Source of the DNA: an uncultured Muribaculaceae bacterium
GTDB taxonomy: Bacteria; Bacteroidota; Bacteroidia; Bacteroidales; Muribaculaceae
Direction of reading: 5' to 3'
DNA length: 64,000 nt
NCBI GenBank assembly: GCA_947176745.1
Contig: CAMWRV010000003.1
Location: forward strand, 19,715-83,714
The notes under the pieces are model-generated. The model worked only from the letters and a program-made list of their open reading frames with translations. It did no database searches and was not told where the DNA came from. Every line of letters starts with the position of its first letter. Positions within the stretch are counted from its first letter, which is position 1. Made by a program: the position numbers and the translations under genes. Below are positions 34,465-43,889 of this stretch, piece after piece.

Positions 34465-35685
34465 TCAGTCTCCCCTGTAGTACAGTTGCAGATAGCATCT
34501 TGCTATGAAATCCTGATTTGCCGAGACCAGAGTCGTGTCGTCCGTTCCCGGAAATCTTGCGTCAGGCAGCCATCCGTTGTTTATGATATGACAAAGCATA
34601 TCGCCCGGGCATCTGCCGCGCTCCGACAGGAGACCGAATGCGTGCGTTGAGGCATAATCCCTGTCATAGAGAGGATTTCCTTCCGCACATATGCACCTTG
34701 CGATATCGGGGGCCATCATCATACCCTTGCGGGGTGTGACCATGAGCGTATAATCATGAGCGCCTTTTGACTGTGCGAGATGCTCCACGCCTTCCTCCCA
34801 ACCGAGAGCCTCGATAAAGAACCTGTTCATAGCTTCATAGCTGCCGAAGAACTTGATCACCTCTCCCCCCGTGCTCTTTACAAATGCCTTGTAATATGGA
34901 TGCAAACCTTCATTCTCTTTTTGGCCGCTTTCATCCTTATTGCCGACGGGAGGGAGTTTCCTCTCGAGCATCAGGTAGACCCACTCAGGCATGAAAAGCG
35001 CCAACGGGCCGGTGGGATCCTCCATCATAGCCTTTTCCAGACGCTCGTTGATTTGGGCAACCGGATCCTCTCCTCCAGATGAAACCTCGGTCACAATATC
35101 ACGCAAAGACTCCGAAAAGGCGGGAGTGAGAAGATACGAATGCATGAAAAGCCATGTTCCGAGCCGATAAATCGCCTTATGGTCATCGGGATCATTGAAT
35201 TCGAGTCCGAGCGAGATATTAAAATCCTCCGGCAGCGGTGACTCATCATACTCAGACTCGAGAATTGCGAAACACCCGTCGGCATATGCGAGCAACCTGT
35301 GGTCGTGAGGATATATGAAACGGAGTTCCTCGCAATACATGGCCACAACATACCATACGAGAAATCTCACATCCTCCCGGTTCAGTTCGTAATCTATATA
35401 ACTTTCAGGCAACTCATGGAAAGGTACAGACCACCCGTAGAGCTCTCTGTCGGCATCTACGAACGACCGCCACAAACCGGCATCCGAGACTATGTCCTGC
35501 ATATAGTCGGCGAGGGTCAGAGCCACTCTTTTTCTGACAGCATCCGACAGTTCGCCGGCAAGACCGATGGAGCGGGTCTCGTTCAGCAGACGGTTTGCAA
35601 GCGCGAGATAGTACGAATCGGTCTCTGTCTGCTCCGGAAATGAGGGCTGTCGCAACAGAAACTCCCTCAGATCAATCTTTTCCAT
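34465..35685 (-). CDS. DUF3843 family protein
   Basis: This 406-residue, mostly acidic cytoplasmic protein matches a Bacteroidales-restricted family of unknown function. Visible features are the tryptophan- and tyrosine-rich segment LYGWSVPFHELPESYIDYEL, a central PEWVYLMLERKLPP and a C-terminal CPGDMLCHIINNGWLPDA. No catalytic motif or membrane segment is seen. It lies 18 bp downstream of hisS on the same strand, so the two are probably cotranscribed. Confidence 0.75.
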   Translation of the reverse strand: MEKIDLREFLLRQPSFPEQTETDSYYLALANRLLNETRSIGLAGELSDAVRKRVALTLADYMQDIVSDAGLWRSFVDADRELYGWSVPFHELPESYIDYELNREDVRFLVWYVVAMYCEELRFIYPHDHRLLAYADGCFAILESEYDESPLPEDFNISLGLEFNDPDDHKAIYRLGTWLFMHSYLLTPAFSESLRDIVTEVSSGGEDPVAQINERLEKAMMEDPTGPLALFMPEWVYLMLERKLPPVGNKDESGQKENEGLHPYYKAFVKSTGGEVIKFFGSYEAMNRFFIEALGWEEGVEHLAQSKGAHDYTLMVTPRKGMMMAPDIARCICAEGNPLYDRDYASTHAFGLLSERGRCPGDMLCHIINNGWLPDARFPGTDDTTLVSANQDFIARCYLQLYYRGD

Positions 35686-35703
35686 AAGCTACAATTCTGC
35701 TTG

Positions 35704-37083
35704 TTATTCTCCGGCGCACGGAGATGAAAGGCGCCCGATGAGTTCAGCCAGCGAAACGGTTGTCTGCTCACCGCTCTTCATATCCTTAAGAACAATTGCG
35801 TCCTTACCGAGTTCAGACTCCCCTACGAAAGCGACATAGGGCACATTGTCGGAATCGGCAGCCGACATCTGTTTCTTCATCTTCGCGCTGTCAGGATATA
35901 GCTGTGACGGCACGCCATGTTCACGCAGAGCCTTGACGTATACCATTGACTGCTCCGCTTCTTTGGCACCGAAATTCACAAACATGACCTTGACCGTCTG
36001 CCCGAGATCTTCGGGGAAAAGGTCGAGTTGAAGCATGACATCATATATGCGGTCAGCTCCATAGGAGATACCGACACCCGAAAGACCCGGCATGCCGAAC
36101 ACTCCCGTAAGGTTGTCGTAGCGTCCACCTCCACTGATGCTGCCGATGGCCACATCTTTGGCCTTGACTTCTATAATAGTGCCGGTGTAGTAGTTCAGCC
36201 CTCGCGCAAGAGAGATGTCAAGTCTGACTTCCGACTTTATTCCGAGACGCCCTACGGCACCAACGACCTCACGCAATTCTTCGATTCCTTTCATTCCGGT
36301 CTCCGAATCTTTCAGGATCTCAGACATCACGGCGAGCTTCTCTTCATTTGAGCCCGACAGTTCGAGAATGGGACGCAAGGCATTGACCGCGTCTTCGCTG
36401 AGGCCTTTCTCACGTAGCTCGACATTGACATTGTCAAGTCCGATCTTGTCGATTTTGTCGATGGCCACGGTAATGTCGATCAGACGGTCAGCCTCGCCGA
36501 TGACCTCGGCGATACCCGTCAGAATCTTACGGTTATTGACATGTATGCAGACATTGATGCCAAGGTCGGAAAAATTCTTGTCGGTGAGCATGAGGAGATC
36601 AACCTCGTTGAGCAGAGAGTCCGAACCTACAATGTCGGCGTCACACTGATAAAACTCACGGTAACGCCCTTTCTGCGGACGGTCGGCTCTCCAGACCGGC
36701 TGGATCTGATATCTCTTGAACGGCAATACAAGGTCGTTGCGGTGCTGCACGACGTAACGGGCAAAAGGAACTGTCAGATCATAGCGGAGACCTTTCTCAC
36801 ACATCTTGTTGGTAAGCCTTACGAGGTTTCTTTCAAGCAGCTCCTGATCATCGCACGACTTGAGAAAGTCGCCGGAATTCTGAATCTTGAAAAGGAGTTT
36901 GTCGCCCTCCTCTCCATACTTGCCCATGAGTGTCGACAGATTTTCCATCGACGGGGTCTCGATCTGCTTATATCCGAACAGTCTGAAATTTCTTTTGATT
37001 GTGTCAAAGATATAGTTTCTACGCGCCATCTCCACAGGAGAGAAGTCGCGTGTTCCTTTAGGAATGCCGGGTTTCTGAGCCAT
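35704..37083 (-). CDS. hisS: histidyl-tRNA synthetase
   Basis: This 459-residue class II synthetase charges tRNA-His. It has KGTRDFSP at the N-terminus, motif 2 with [15 protein letters not shown] and [17 protein letters not shown], the histidine-binding [17 protein letters not shown], motif 3 [15 protein letters not shown], and an anticodon-binding C-terminal domain. The length is normal. It precedes the DUF3843 gene by 18 bp. Confidence 0.98.
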   Translation of the reverse strand: MAQKPGIPKGTRDFSPVEMARRNYIFDTIKRNFRLFGYKQIETPSMENLSTLMGKYGEEGDKLLFKIQNSGDFLKSCDDQELLERNLVRLTNKMCEKGLRYDLTVPFARYVVQHRNDLVLPFKRYQIQPVWRADRPQKGRYREFYQCDADIVGSDSLLNEVDLLMLTDKNFSDLGINVCIHVNNRKILTGIAEVIGEADRLIDITVAIDKIDKIGLDNVNVELREKGLSEDAVNALRPILELSGSNEEKLAVMSEILKDSETGMKGIEELREVVGAVGRLGIKSEVRLDISLARGLNYYTGTIIEVKAKDVAIGSISGGGRYDNLTGVFGMPGLSGVGISYGADRIYDVMLQLDLFPEDLGQTVKVMFVNFGAKEAEQSMVYVKALREHGVPSQLYPDSAKMKKQMSAADSDNVPYVAFVGESELGKDAIVLKDMKSGEQTTVSLAELIGRLSSPCAGE

Positions 37084-37114
37084 TATATAATTTGTTTAAA
37101 AATTATGCGAATTT

Positions 37115-37147
37115 ACAAAAATGTCGTCATTTTTGCAAATGACGACA
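37115..37147 (-). terminator. terminator after the TonB receptor gene
   Basis: TGTCGTCATTT (37122-37132) pairs with AAATGACGACA (37137-37147). Read on the minus strand the stem is followed by TTTTTG, as expected for the receptor gene that ends at 37196. Confidence 0.8.
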
Positions 37148-37195
37148 CATGATGTTCGATAATGCGGGATACGCGGATGCCGGAAGCGGTTGAGG

Positions 37196-39601
37196 TCAGA
37201 ACTCTACAGACAGACGGACGTTGAACTGTCTTCGCGTCAGATAATTCGGCACGGCGTACTGTATGTTGTTGACATCAGTCACCCAATAGTAGCTGCTGAC
37301 GTTGGCGATATCAAGAAGATTAAACACATCCACACCGAGCACTATGCTTTTGAAATGACGCAGAAAATTCTTCGGGCGCTCATTGTCTGACGGTGCACCG
37401 ACAAACTGCCAGCTCAATCCGATATCCACCCTCTTGTAGGCCGGAGCCCTGAAATACGACACGGCTCTGCTCGTATGAGGCGGAGTCATGGTGAGACCGT
37501 CGGAGAAGACACCCCTCAGACTGAATTTCAATTTCGGAAACTTCGGAAAGTAATCCGTGAAATATGCAGTGACAGCATACCTCTGGTCGCTCGGCAGCGG
37601 CACCTTCTTTCCGTCAAGATCCTGACTGGTCTTCATCAGCGAGAAGCTGATCCATGAATCGCTTCCCTCTACAAACTGGCCGAACAGTTTGAAGTCGAGA
37701 CCCATAGTATATCCCTTGGAGTCATTGCGTCCGGAATAACTTATCTTCAGATTGTCGTACTCATACGATATCAGATCGGAGAGATTTTTATAATACGCCT
37801 CTCCTGTCAGCTTGAAAGGTCTATTCATGGCTCGGAACGTATAATCCGCCCCTATTATGAACTGGAGACTGCGGGGAGACTTTATGTCTCGGTTAAGAGC
37901 GATCACGCAGTTGCCGAAATCATCTTCGGTCATCTGGCGGTATTCCTTATAAAACGGCGACTGATAATAAAGACCTGCTCCGATACGGTAGTACCAGTTG
38001 GGATAATCCACAGGATTGAGCGAGAAATTCACCCTTGGAGAAACGAGAAACTCACGGTTGAAGCCATTGTATGAAAACCGTAGCCCGGCATTGAGCGTCA
38101 TGTATGCGAAATTGCTGCTCATATAGACAGCATCTTCCACATAGGCATGAAATCTGTTGACGCTGATATTCTGCCGCGAGCTGAGATTATAGACAAGATG
38201 CACTCCTTCCGGAAGAGTGGGCAATGAATATCCGGCCGAATCACGCCATTCCCATTCCTTGGTTCTGTCGTGAAACCGCTCGGTCTGATACCCTATGCCG
38301 TAGCTGATATTGTTGGCACGGAATTTCGTGGTGCCTTTAAGCGACACCTGGAATACCGATGTCTTGAGACGGTTGCGCGAATGCTCCATATATTTGCCGA
38401 CACCAAGCTCTCCGCCTATGCCGTCTTCGCCTGACGTGCCGGCCTGATTGAGCCAATACTCTCCGGAAATATCATATGTGACAAGCTCGTTCGAAAGAAA
38501 ACCTGAGACACCGAGCGAAAAACTTGTGGCCTTGTTATAGCGGTATGTCGCCTGCAGAGAACCGAGATACGTCTCGAACTTGTCTTTCTCCTCGCCGTCG
38601 AAATAGACCCTGAAACTCTTGGCGTCTTCCGAAGTTCCGAAAGTAGTCTCGCGATCCTGCGGCCTGAAATTAAAATGATTTAGAGAGATATTTCCGAGCA
38701 GGTTGATGGTCCAGCGTTCACTGGGCTTGTAGTTCATATTGGTCTGAAAATCGAAATAGACCGGGTCATACTCACCCTTGGTATCCATTGTCGAGAGAAG
38801 CGAATTGTTCTTTTTGAAACGCACTCCCGACAACTGAGAGAACTTACCGGAGTTCGTGCCGACAGTGGCCGAAGCACCCATAAGGCTTGCGGAAACCGCC
38901 CCCTCGAACGCCTCCGGCTCACGGTAAGTGATATCAAGAGCTGACGACATTTTGTCGGCATAACGCGCCGGGAAGCCGCCCGATGAAAATCGGATGTTGC
39001 CTACCATGTCCGGATTGATGACACTCAGTCCCTCCTGCTGGCCGCTTCGCACGAGTTGCGGACGATATATCTCCATGCCGTTGATGTAGACGGAATTCTC
39101 GTCGAACGATCCTCCCCTGACAGAATATTGCGAACTCATCTCGTTCGACGAATTCACACCAGGCATGGTTGTGATAAGAGCCTCCACGCTTCCTCCCGAC
39201 ACATCGGGCGAAAGCTTGTAACTCTCCGTATTGAGGGTCTGCATGCCATTTGAATTCTGACGATAGCCTATTACCTCGATTTCGCGCAGATCGACATCGA
39301 GCGGATAAAGCCGTATATTGAGAGTAAGCTCACCTTTGGGATTGACAAGCTTATGATGCACTGTCTTGAATCCGATGCAGCTGTAAATCACCTCTATCGT
39401 ATCTTTCTGTGCAACCGACAGCGAATAATAACCTTTGAGATCCGTGTTTGTTCCGATCGCTGAATTCGCCACACGCACTGTGGCGAATTCTACCGGACTG
39501 TCGTCACTGTCGACGACTTTGCCTGATATTCTGACATTGTCCGCACCCGCCTTAAGGAAGCAGAACGCCAAAATCAATATGATAACCGCTGAATTTCTCA
39601 T
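37196..39601 (-). CDS. TonB-dependent outer membrane receptor with carboxypeptidase-like N-terminal domain
   Basis: This protein of about 801 residues has a signal peptide (MRNSAVIILILAFCFLKAGA), a CarboxypepD_reg-like domain (ISGKVVDSDDSPVEFATVRV, about 20-105), a plug domain (about 115-230, with VRGGSFDENSVYINGMEIYRP) and a beta-barrel ending NVRLSVEF. No SusD partner, FecR/sigma pair or glycosidase is adjacent, so it is not part of a visible polysaccharide locus. The substrate is unknown. The start at 39601 is chosen over 39631 because it opens directly with the signal peptide. Confidence 0.9.
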   Translation of the reverse strand: MRNSAVIILILAFCFLKAGADNVRISGKVVDSDDSPVEFATVRVANSAIGTNTDLKGYYSLSVAQKDTIEVIYSCIGFKTVHHKLVNPKGELTLNIRLYPLDVDLREIEVIGYRQNSNGMQTLNTESYKLSPDVSGGSVEALITTMPGVNSSNEMSSQYSVRGGSFDENSVYINGMEIYRPQLVRSGQQEGLSVINPDMVGNIRFSSGGFPARYADKMSSALDITYREPEAFEGAVSASLMGASATVGTNSGKFSQLSGVRFKKNNSLLSTMDTKGEYDPVYFDFQTNMNYKPSERWTINLLGNISLNHFNFRPQDRETTFGTSEDAKSFRVYFDGEEKDKFETYLGSLQATYRYNKATSFSLGVSGFLSNELVTYDISGEYWLNQAGTSGEDGIGGELGVGKYMEHSRNRLKTSVFQVSLKGTTKFRANNISYGIGYQTERFHDRTKEWEWRDSAGYSLPTLPEGVHLVYNLSSRQNISVNRFHAYVEDAVYMSSNFAYMTLNAGLRFSYNGFNREFLVSPRVNFSLNPVDYPNWYYRIGAGLYYQSPFYKEYRQMTEDDFGNCVIALNRDIKSPRSLQFIIGADYTFRAMNRPFKLTGEAYYKNLSDLISYEYDNLKISYSGRNDSKGYTMGLDFKLFGQFVEGSDSWISFSLMKTSQDLDGKKVPLPSDQRYAVTAYFTDYFPKFPKLKFSLRGVFSDGLTMTPPHTSRAVSYFRAPAYKRVDIGLSWQFVGAPSDNERPKNFLRHFKSIVLGVDVFNLLDIANVSSYYWVTDVNNIQYAVPNYLTRRQFNVRLSVEF

Positions 39602-39770
39602 TTCAAAATAAAAACGTGTCTGTGACACCATTATTATTTCACCTGTGTTTCTGCCGTCGGATACGTGCAGATGGCGTTTTTAGGAAAAAATAACAGTTCT
39701 GTTTAAAACCAAATTGTTAAATTTGCAAAAATTTTCGGAACTACCCCTGTCAAAACAGTTATGACGATGA

Positions 39771-39778
39771 TAAATTTG
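39771..39778 (+). promoter_or_regulatory. -7 box of rsfS-ftsH
   Basis: TAAATTTG, about 120 bases before rsfS. A second TAAATTTG lies at 39718-39725. Neither has an obvious -33 TTG. Confidence 0.45.
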
Positions 39779-39899
39779 GCGTTATAATTGTTATAGTTTA
39801 CGGAGAGGAATATATCCGCCCGTCTACGGAATCACCGTCAGTCACGATTACCGGATTGAACTTCTTCGAATCATGATTCAGAATATTATTTACAACAGC

Positions 39900-40295
39900 A
39901 TGACAAACCTGACAAACGGAACAGAGGAAACAGGAGAACAAATATCTGTCTCTCTTGAGAATGCCATCATCGAGGCCATCCGCAACCGCAAGGGAACAAA
40001 AATCACGGAGATCGATTTCCGAGGGCTTGAGACGGCTCCGGCCAGAAAATTCATAATCTGCCAGGGCAACTCCACATCACAGGTGTCTTCGGTTGCCGAC
40101 AATGTCCGCGAGGAAGTGCGTGAGAATCTCGGCATAAAGCCATATAACTACGACGGCTACCGAAACTCCCAGTGGATTGTGATCGATTATGGCAATGTGA
40201 TGGTTCATGTGTTCCTGCCTGACACAAGAGAATTCTACAATATCGAGGATCTGTGGAGCGACGCCAGACTCACTGTCCTCCCCGATCTTGACTGA
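39900..40295 (+). CDS. rsfS: ribosomal silencing factor RsfS
   Basis: This protein of about 131 residues is from the RsfS/Iojap family. It binds ribosomal protein uL14 and blocks joining of the subunits when nutrients are short. Conserved segments are LENAIIEAIRNRKGTKITEID, FIICQGNSTSQVSSVADNV, WIVIDYGNVMVHVF and DTREFYNIEDLWSDA. Two in-frame starts exist: 39900 (MTNLTNG) is used here, and 39873 would add nine residues. ftsH follows 49 bp downstream, the order usual in Bacteroidales. Confidence 0.93.
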   Translation: MTNLTNGTEETGEQISVSLENAIIEAIRNRKGTKITEIDFRGLETAPARKFIICQGNSTSQVSSVADNVREEVRENLGIKPYNYDGYRNSQWIVIDYGNVMVHVFLPDTREFYNIEDLWSDARLTVLPDLD

Positions 40296-40344
40296 GGCCA
40301 GGGGCCTTTTGAAAAAGCATATACACTCAACACTACGGAATTAT

Positions 40345-42414
40345 ATGAAACTCCCCAAACCAGGTAAAAACAGAAATCAGGACAGGAGGCCACTGTTCAA
40401 CATGTATTGGATGTATGGTCTTATCATCCTGTCGCTGCTTGCACTATACTATTTTCAGGACGGCTCGCAGACCAAAGACGTGGACTGGTCTGATTTCGAA
40501 AAAGCCGCGCTGGCCGGAGACATGGACAAAATCATGGTGTTTGCCCAGAACGGCACAGCCGAAGGTTTTCTGACCGAACAGGGAGCCAAGAACCAGAATT
40601 TCGACATGTCACCCCAGATGACAGGTGACAAAAAGATAAAGACCACCATCCCCTCGTCCGACAAAATCCAGGACAAGATCGACAGTTGGAACGCGAAGCT
40701 GTCGGCAGAAGGAAGGCCTGAGATAAAAGTCAATTACGAGAAAGGGAGCGACCTTATGAAAGTGATCTGGTATTTCGGTCCGATCATACTCATAATCGTC
40801 GTCATGGTGTTCATGTCCAGACGCATGTCGGGCGGAGCCGGAGGCACCGGAGGAATCTTCAATGTAGGTAAATCCAAAGCCACTGTCTTTGACAAGAACA
40901 ACGGCACCAACGTGACATTCAAGGATGTGGCCGGTCTTGCGGAAGCCAAAGTCGAGATTGAGGAGATCGTAGAATTTCTTAAAAACCCGCAGAGATACAC
41001 CGAACTCGGTGCAAAAATTCCAAAGGGAGCACTTCTTGTCGGCCCTCCGGGAACCGGCAAGACGCTGCTTGCAAAGGCAGTTGCCGGCGAGGCAGACGTG
41101 CCGTTTCTGTCTGTATCAGGTTCTGACTTTGTCGAGATGTTTGTCGGAGTCGGAGCCGCCCGCGTAAGAGACCTGTTCAAGCAGGCCAAAGAGAAAGCAC
41201 CATGCATCGTATTTATCGACGAGATCGATGCTGTCGGTCGCGCACGCGGACGCAATCCGAATATGGGCTCGAACGACGAACGGGAGAATACACTTAACCA
41301 GATGCTTACTGCCATGGACGGATTTCAGTCGAACAACGGCGTAATCTGTCTTGCCGCCACCAACCGTGCAGATATGCTCGACAAGGCTCTTCTCCGTCCC
41401 GGTCGCTTCGACCGTCAGATTTATGTGGATCTTCCGGAGCTGTCCGACAGGGTTGAGATATTCAACGTGCATCTTCGCAACATCAAATGCAACAGCAAGC
41501 TCGATGTCGAGCAGCTGGCACGTCAGACACAAGGGTTCTCGGGCGCAGACATAGCCAACGTCTGCAACGAGGCCGCCCTTATAGCCGCCCGCTACAATAA
41601 GGATTCGGTCGACTGGAGCGATTTCATGAAAGCTATCGACAGAATAGTCGGAGGGCTTGAGAAAAAATCGCGCATTATAACCGACGAAGAGAAGGTGGCG
41701 ATCGCCACACATGAGGCCGGACACGCCACTATCACATGGATGACCAAATATGGCAATCCGCTTGTGAAGGTGACAATCGTTCCTCGTGGCCGCGCGCTCG
41801 GAGCCGCATGGTATGCTCCTGAGGAACGGCAGATAATTCCCACTCAGGCTCTTCTTGACACCATGTGCGGACTTCTCGGCGGACGTGCCGCCGAAGACCT
41901 CTTTCTCGGACAAATCGGCACGGGAGCAAGCGACGACCTTGAGAAATGCACCAAGATTGCCCGTTCTCTCGTACTTGTATATGGGATGAGCGAAAAACTG
42001 CCCAACCTCAACTACAATGACTCGACCGGACAAGAGATGGGATTTACAAAACCATACTCCGACGAGACCGCCAGAACCATCGACGCCGAAGTGATGAGGA
42101 TTGTAAACGAGCAATATGAGCGTGCGAAAAATATTCTGAGAGAATATGCCCGACAGCACAATCAGATACGCGATCTTCTTGTTGAAAAAGAAGTGATCTT
42201 CCACGATGACGTGGAAAAAATACTCGGCAAGCGCCAGTGGAAATCCAGAACAGACGAAATAATCGAGATAAACAGAAAAGAGGAGGCCGACAGAAAAGTC
42301 AAAGCCATAGAAGCCTCGACTCCGGAAAAGGAGAACAGTCGTGGCAGTCTTCCCCTGCCTGAAGATTCGGATGATTCTGATGACGCAGGCACGCCTCCGC
42401 CGTTCAATAAATAA
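40345..42414 (+). CDS. ftsH: ATP-dependent zinc metalloprotease FtsH
   Basis: This 689-residue inner-membrane AAA+ protease has TM1 ([18 protein letters not shown]), a periplasmic domain, TM2 ([19 protein letters not shown]), Walker [14 protein letters not shown], Walker [12 protein letters not shown], second region of homology [20 protein letters not shown], and the zinc site HEAGH starting at H456. It degrades misfolded membrane proteins and regulators, such as lipid A synthesis enzymes in other bacteria. The start at 40345 is taken because longer in-frame reading overlaps rsfS. The C-terminal tail is acidic and disordered. Confidence 0.97.
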   Translation: MKLPKPGKNRNQDRRPLFNMYWMYGLIILSLLALYYFQDGSQTKDVDWSDFEKAALAGDMDKIMVFAQNGTAEGFLTEQGAKNQNFDMSPQMTGDKKIKTTIPSSDKIQDKIDSWNAKLSAEGRPEIKVNYEKGSDLMKVIWYFGPIILIIVVMVFMSRRMSGGAGGTGGIFNVGKSKATVFDKNNGTNVTFKDVAGLAEAKVEIEEIVEFLKNPQRYTELGAKIPKGALLVGPPGTGKTLLAKAVAGEADVPFLSVSGSDFVEMFVGVGAARVRDLFKQAKEKAPCIVFIDEIDAVGRARGRNPNMGSNDERENTLNQMLTAMDGFQSNNGVICLAATNRADMLDKALLRPGRFDRQIYVDLPELSDRVEIFNVHLRNIKCNSKLDVEQLARQTQGFSGADIANVCNEAALIAARYNKDSVDWSDFMKAIDRIVGGLEKKSRIITDEEKVAIATHEAGHATITWMTKYGNPLVKVTIVPRGRALGAAWYAPEERQIIPTQALLDTMCGLLGGRAAEDLFLGQIGTGASDDLEKCTKIARSLVLVYGMSEKLPNLNYNDSTGQEMGFTKPYSDETARTIDAEVMRIVNEQYERAKNILREYARQHNQIRDLLVEKEVIFHDDVEKILGKRQWKSRTDEIIEINRKEEADRKVKAIEASTPEKENSRGSLPLPEDSDDSDDAGTPPPFNK

Positions 42415-42419
42415 TAATG

Positions 42420-42451
42420 TTATCGCGGACTTGAGTGTCCGCGATAATTTT
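42420..42451 (+). terminator. terminator after ftsH
   Basis: TATCGCGGAC (42421-42430) pairs with GTCCGCGATA (42437-42446), followed by ATTTT. Confidence 0.85.
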
Positions 42452-42558
42452 ACAGATTCTGAAAACTCAAATCCAAATATTAGTTTTACAAATTACCTAA
42501 AATTGTCCTTTTACACGCAATTTGAGTCTAAAACGGAAATTAAGAGGCAAATTTTTAG

Positions 42559-42566
42559 TAGTTTTG
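42559..42566 (+). promoter_or_regulatory. -7 box of the RND efflux operon
   Basis: TAGTTTTG matches TAnnTTTG, about 157 bases before the adaptor start. No repressor gene is adjacent. The remaining 270 bp between ftsH and the adaptor hold no gene I can support. Confidence 0.5.
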
Positions 42567-42723
42567 CAAATCATTTCGGATTTGAAAGCCAAAATCCTCC
42601 TACAGGTAAAGAGAAACAGCGTCTTATCCGCATATGCCGGGATGCGACGGCACCCCCGATGTGTCACGGCTTGTATTAGAAAAAATATATCTAACAAGAA
42701 CAATACATAAAAAAATTCAGCTC

Positions 42724-43842
42724 ATGACTATCAGAAGAATGAATGGACTGATGTTGCCTGCTGTGGCAATAATCATGTTGATGCCCTCATGTAAGGGTAA
42801 TCAGAACCAGCAGCAACAGCAGGTTCCCGAACTTGCAGTTCTTACAGTAAGCGAAGAAAGCACTACACTCCAGTCGGGCATGCCCACAACTCTCGAAGGA
42901 GAGAACGATGTCGAGATACGTCCGCAAATACAGGGATTTCTTACCAAAGTCTGTGTCGAGGAAGGACAGAAAGTAACCAAAGGACAGACCCTCTTCACGA
43001 TCGACCAGGTGTCGCTTCAGGCAGCTGTCGACGCAGCCCAGGCAGCAGTGGCAGTTGCCCAGGCGAATGTCAACACAGCGACCACAAACATGAACAACAA
43101 CAAGATGCTGTTCGAGAAAAACATTATAAGCCAACCGGCCTACCAGACATCGGTCGACGCATACAACGCGGCAAAAGCACAGTACAACCAGGCTATGGCA
43201 AACCTGACAAGCGCACGCAAAAATCTGTCGTATTCGGTTGTTACCGCACCAGCATCGGGTGTTGTCGGCAGCATAGATTTCCGTGAGGGATCGCTGGTAT
43301 CCCCTACATCGCTTCTCACCGTGCTGTCAAACAACAGCGACATGCGCGCCACATTCTCGCTCAATGAGAAAGAAATCCTCGCGCTGACCGACGACGGCAA
43401 AAGATCACTTCAGGAAGCAATAAAACTCATGCCTCAGGTGACGCTTACACTTGCCAACGGAGAGAAATATCAGTATCCGGGCAAGATAGTGTCGATATCA
43501 GGCGTGATCGACCCATCGACAGGCAGCGCCACGGCCAAGGCTATCTTTCCCAATCCTGACGGCATGCTCCACAGTGGGAATACCGGCAAGGTCATGATTC
43601 CGCGCACGCGTGCCAATTCGATCCTCATTCCTCAGGCTGCCACATATGAGATGCAGGATATGAAATTCGTATATGTAGTGAACGACAGCAACAAGGTAAA
43701 ATCGCGTGCCATCCAGATCGCAGACGAGAACGACGGGCAGAACTACATCGTCATCGGGGGTCTTCAGCCCGGCGAGCGTATCGTGACCGAGGGTGTCGGC
43801 ATCACAGTCAAGGATGACATGACCATCAAACCCAAGAAATAA
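42724..43842 (+). CDS. RND efflux periplasmic adaptor (membrane fusion) lipoprotein
   Basis: This 372-residue protein begins with a lipoprotein signal (LPAVAIIMLMPSC, lipidated Cys at about 23). It has the MFP layout: an N-terminal lipoyl half (VEIRPQIQGFLTKVCVEEGQKVTKGQ), a coiled-coil hairpin rich in Ala/Gln/Asn (about 105-170), the second lipoyl half (VTAPASGVVGSIDFREGSLV), then beta-barrel and membrane-proximal domains. It would link the inner-membrane permease to the outer-membrane channel. It is the first gene of the operon, 47 bp before the permease. Confidence 0.95.
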   Translation: MTIRRMNGLMLPAVAIIMLMPSCKGNQNQQQQQVPELAVLTVSEESTTLQSGMPTTLEGENDVEIRPQIQGFLTKVCVEEGQKVTKGQTLFTIDQVSLQAAVDAAQAAVAVAQANVNTATTNMNNNKMLFEKNIISQPAYQTSVDAYNAAKAQYNQAMANLTSARKNLSYSVVTAPASGVVGSIDFREGSLVSPTSLLTVLSNNSDMRATFSLNEKEILALTDDGKRSLQEAIKLMPQVTLTLANGEKYQYPGKIVSISGVIDPSTGSATAKAIFPNPDGMLHSGNTGKVMIPRTRANSILIPQAATYEMQDMKFVYVVNDSNKVKSRAIQIADENDGQNYIVIGGLQPGERIVTEGVGITVKDDMTIKPKK

Positions 43843-43889
43843 GTACATCCACACCTGCCTCCAGCGAAGGAGACAGACAAACAGCCATT

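Noticed and set aside
37196..39601. Polysaccharide utilisation locus around the TonB receptor
   Set aside because: No SusD-type lipoprotein, glycosidase or SusR/ECF-FecR regulator is adjacent.
41116..42204. 362-codon open frame antisense to ftsH
   Set aside because: It lies fully inside ftsH, whose motifs are all intact; the composition is Cys/His/Val-rich shadow sequence.
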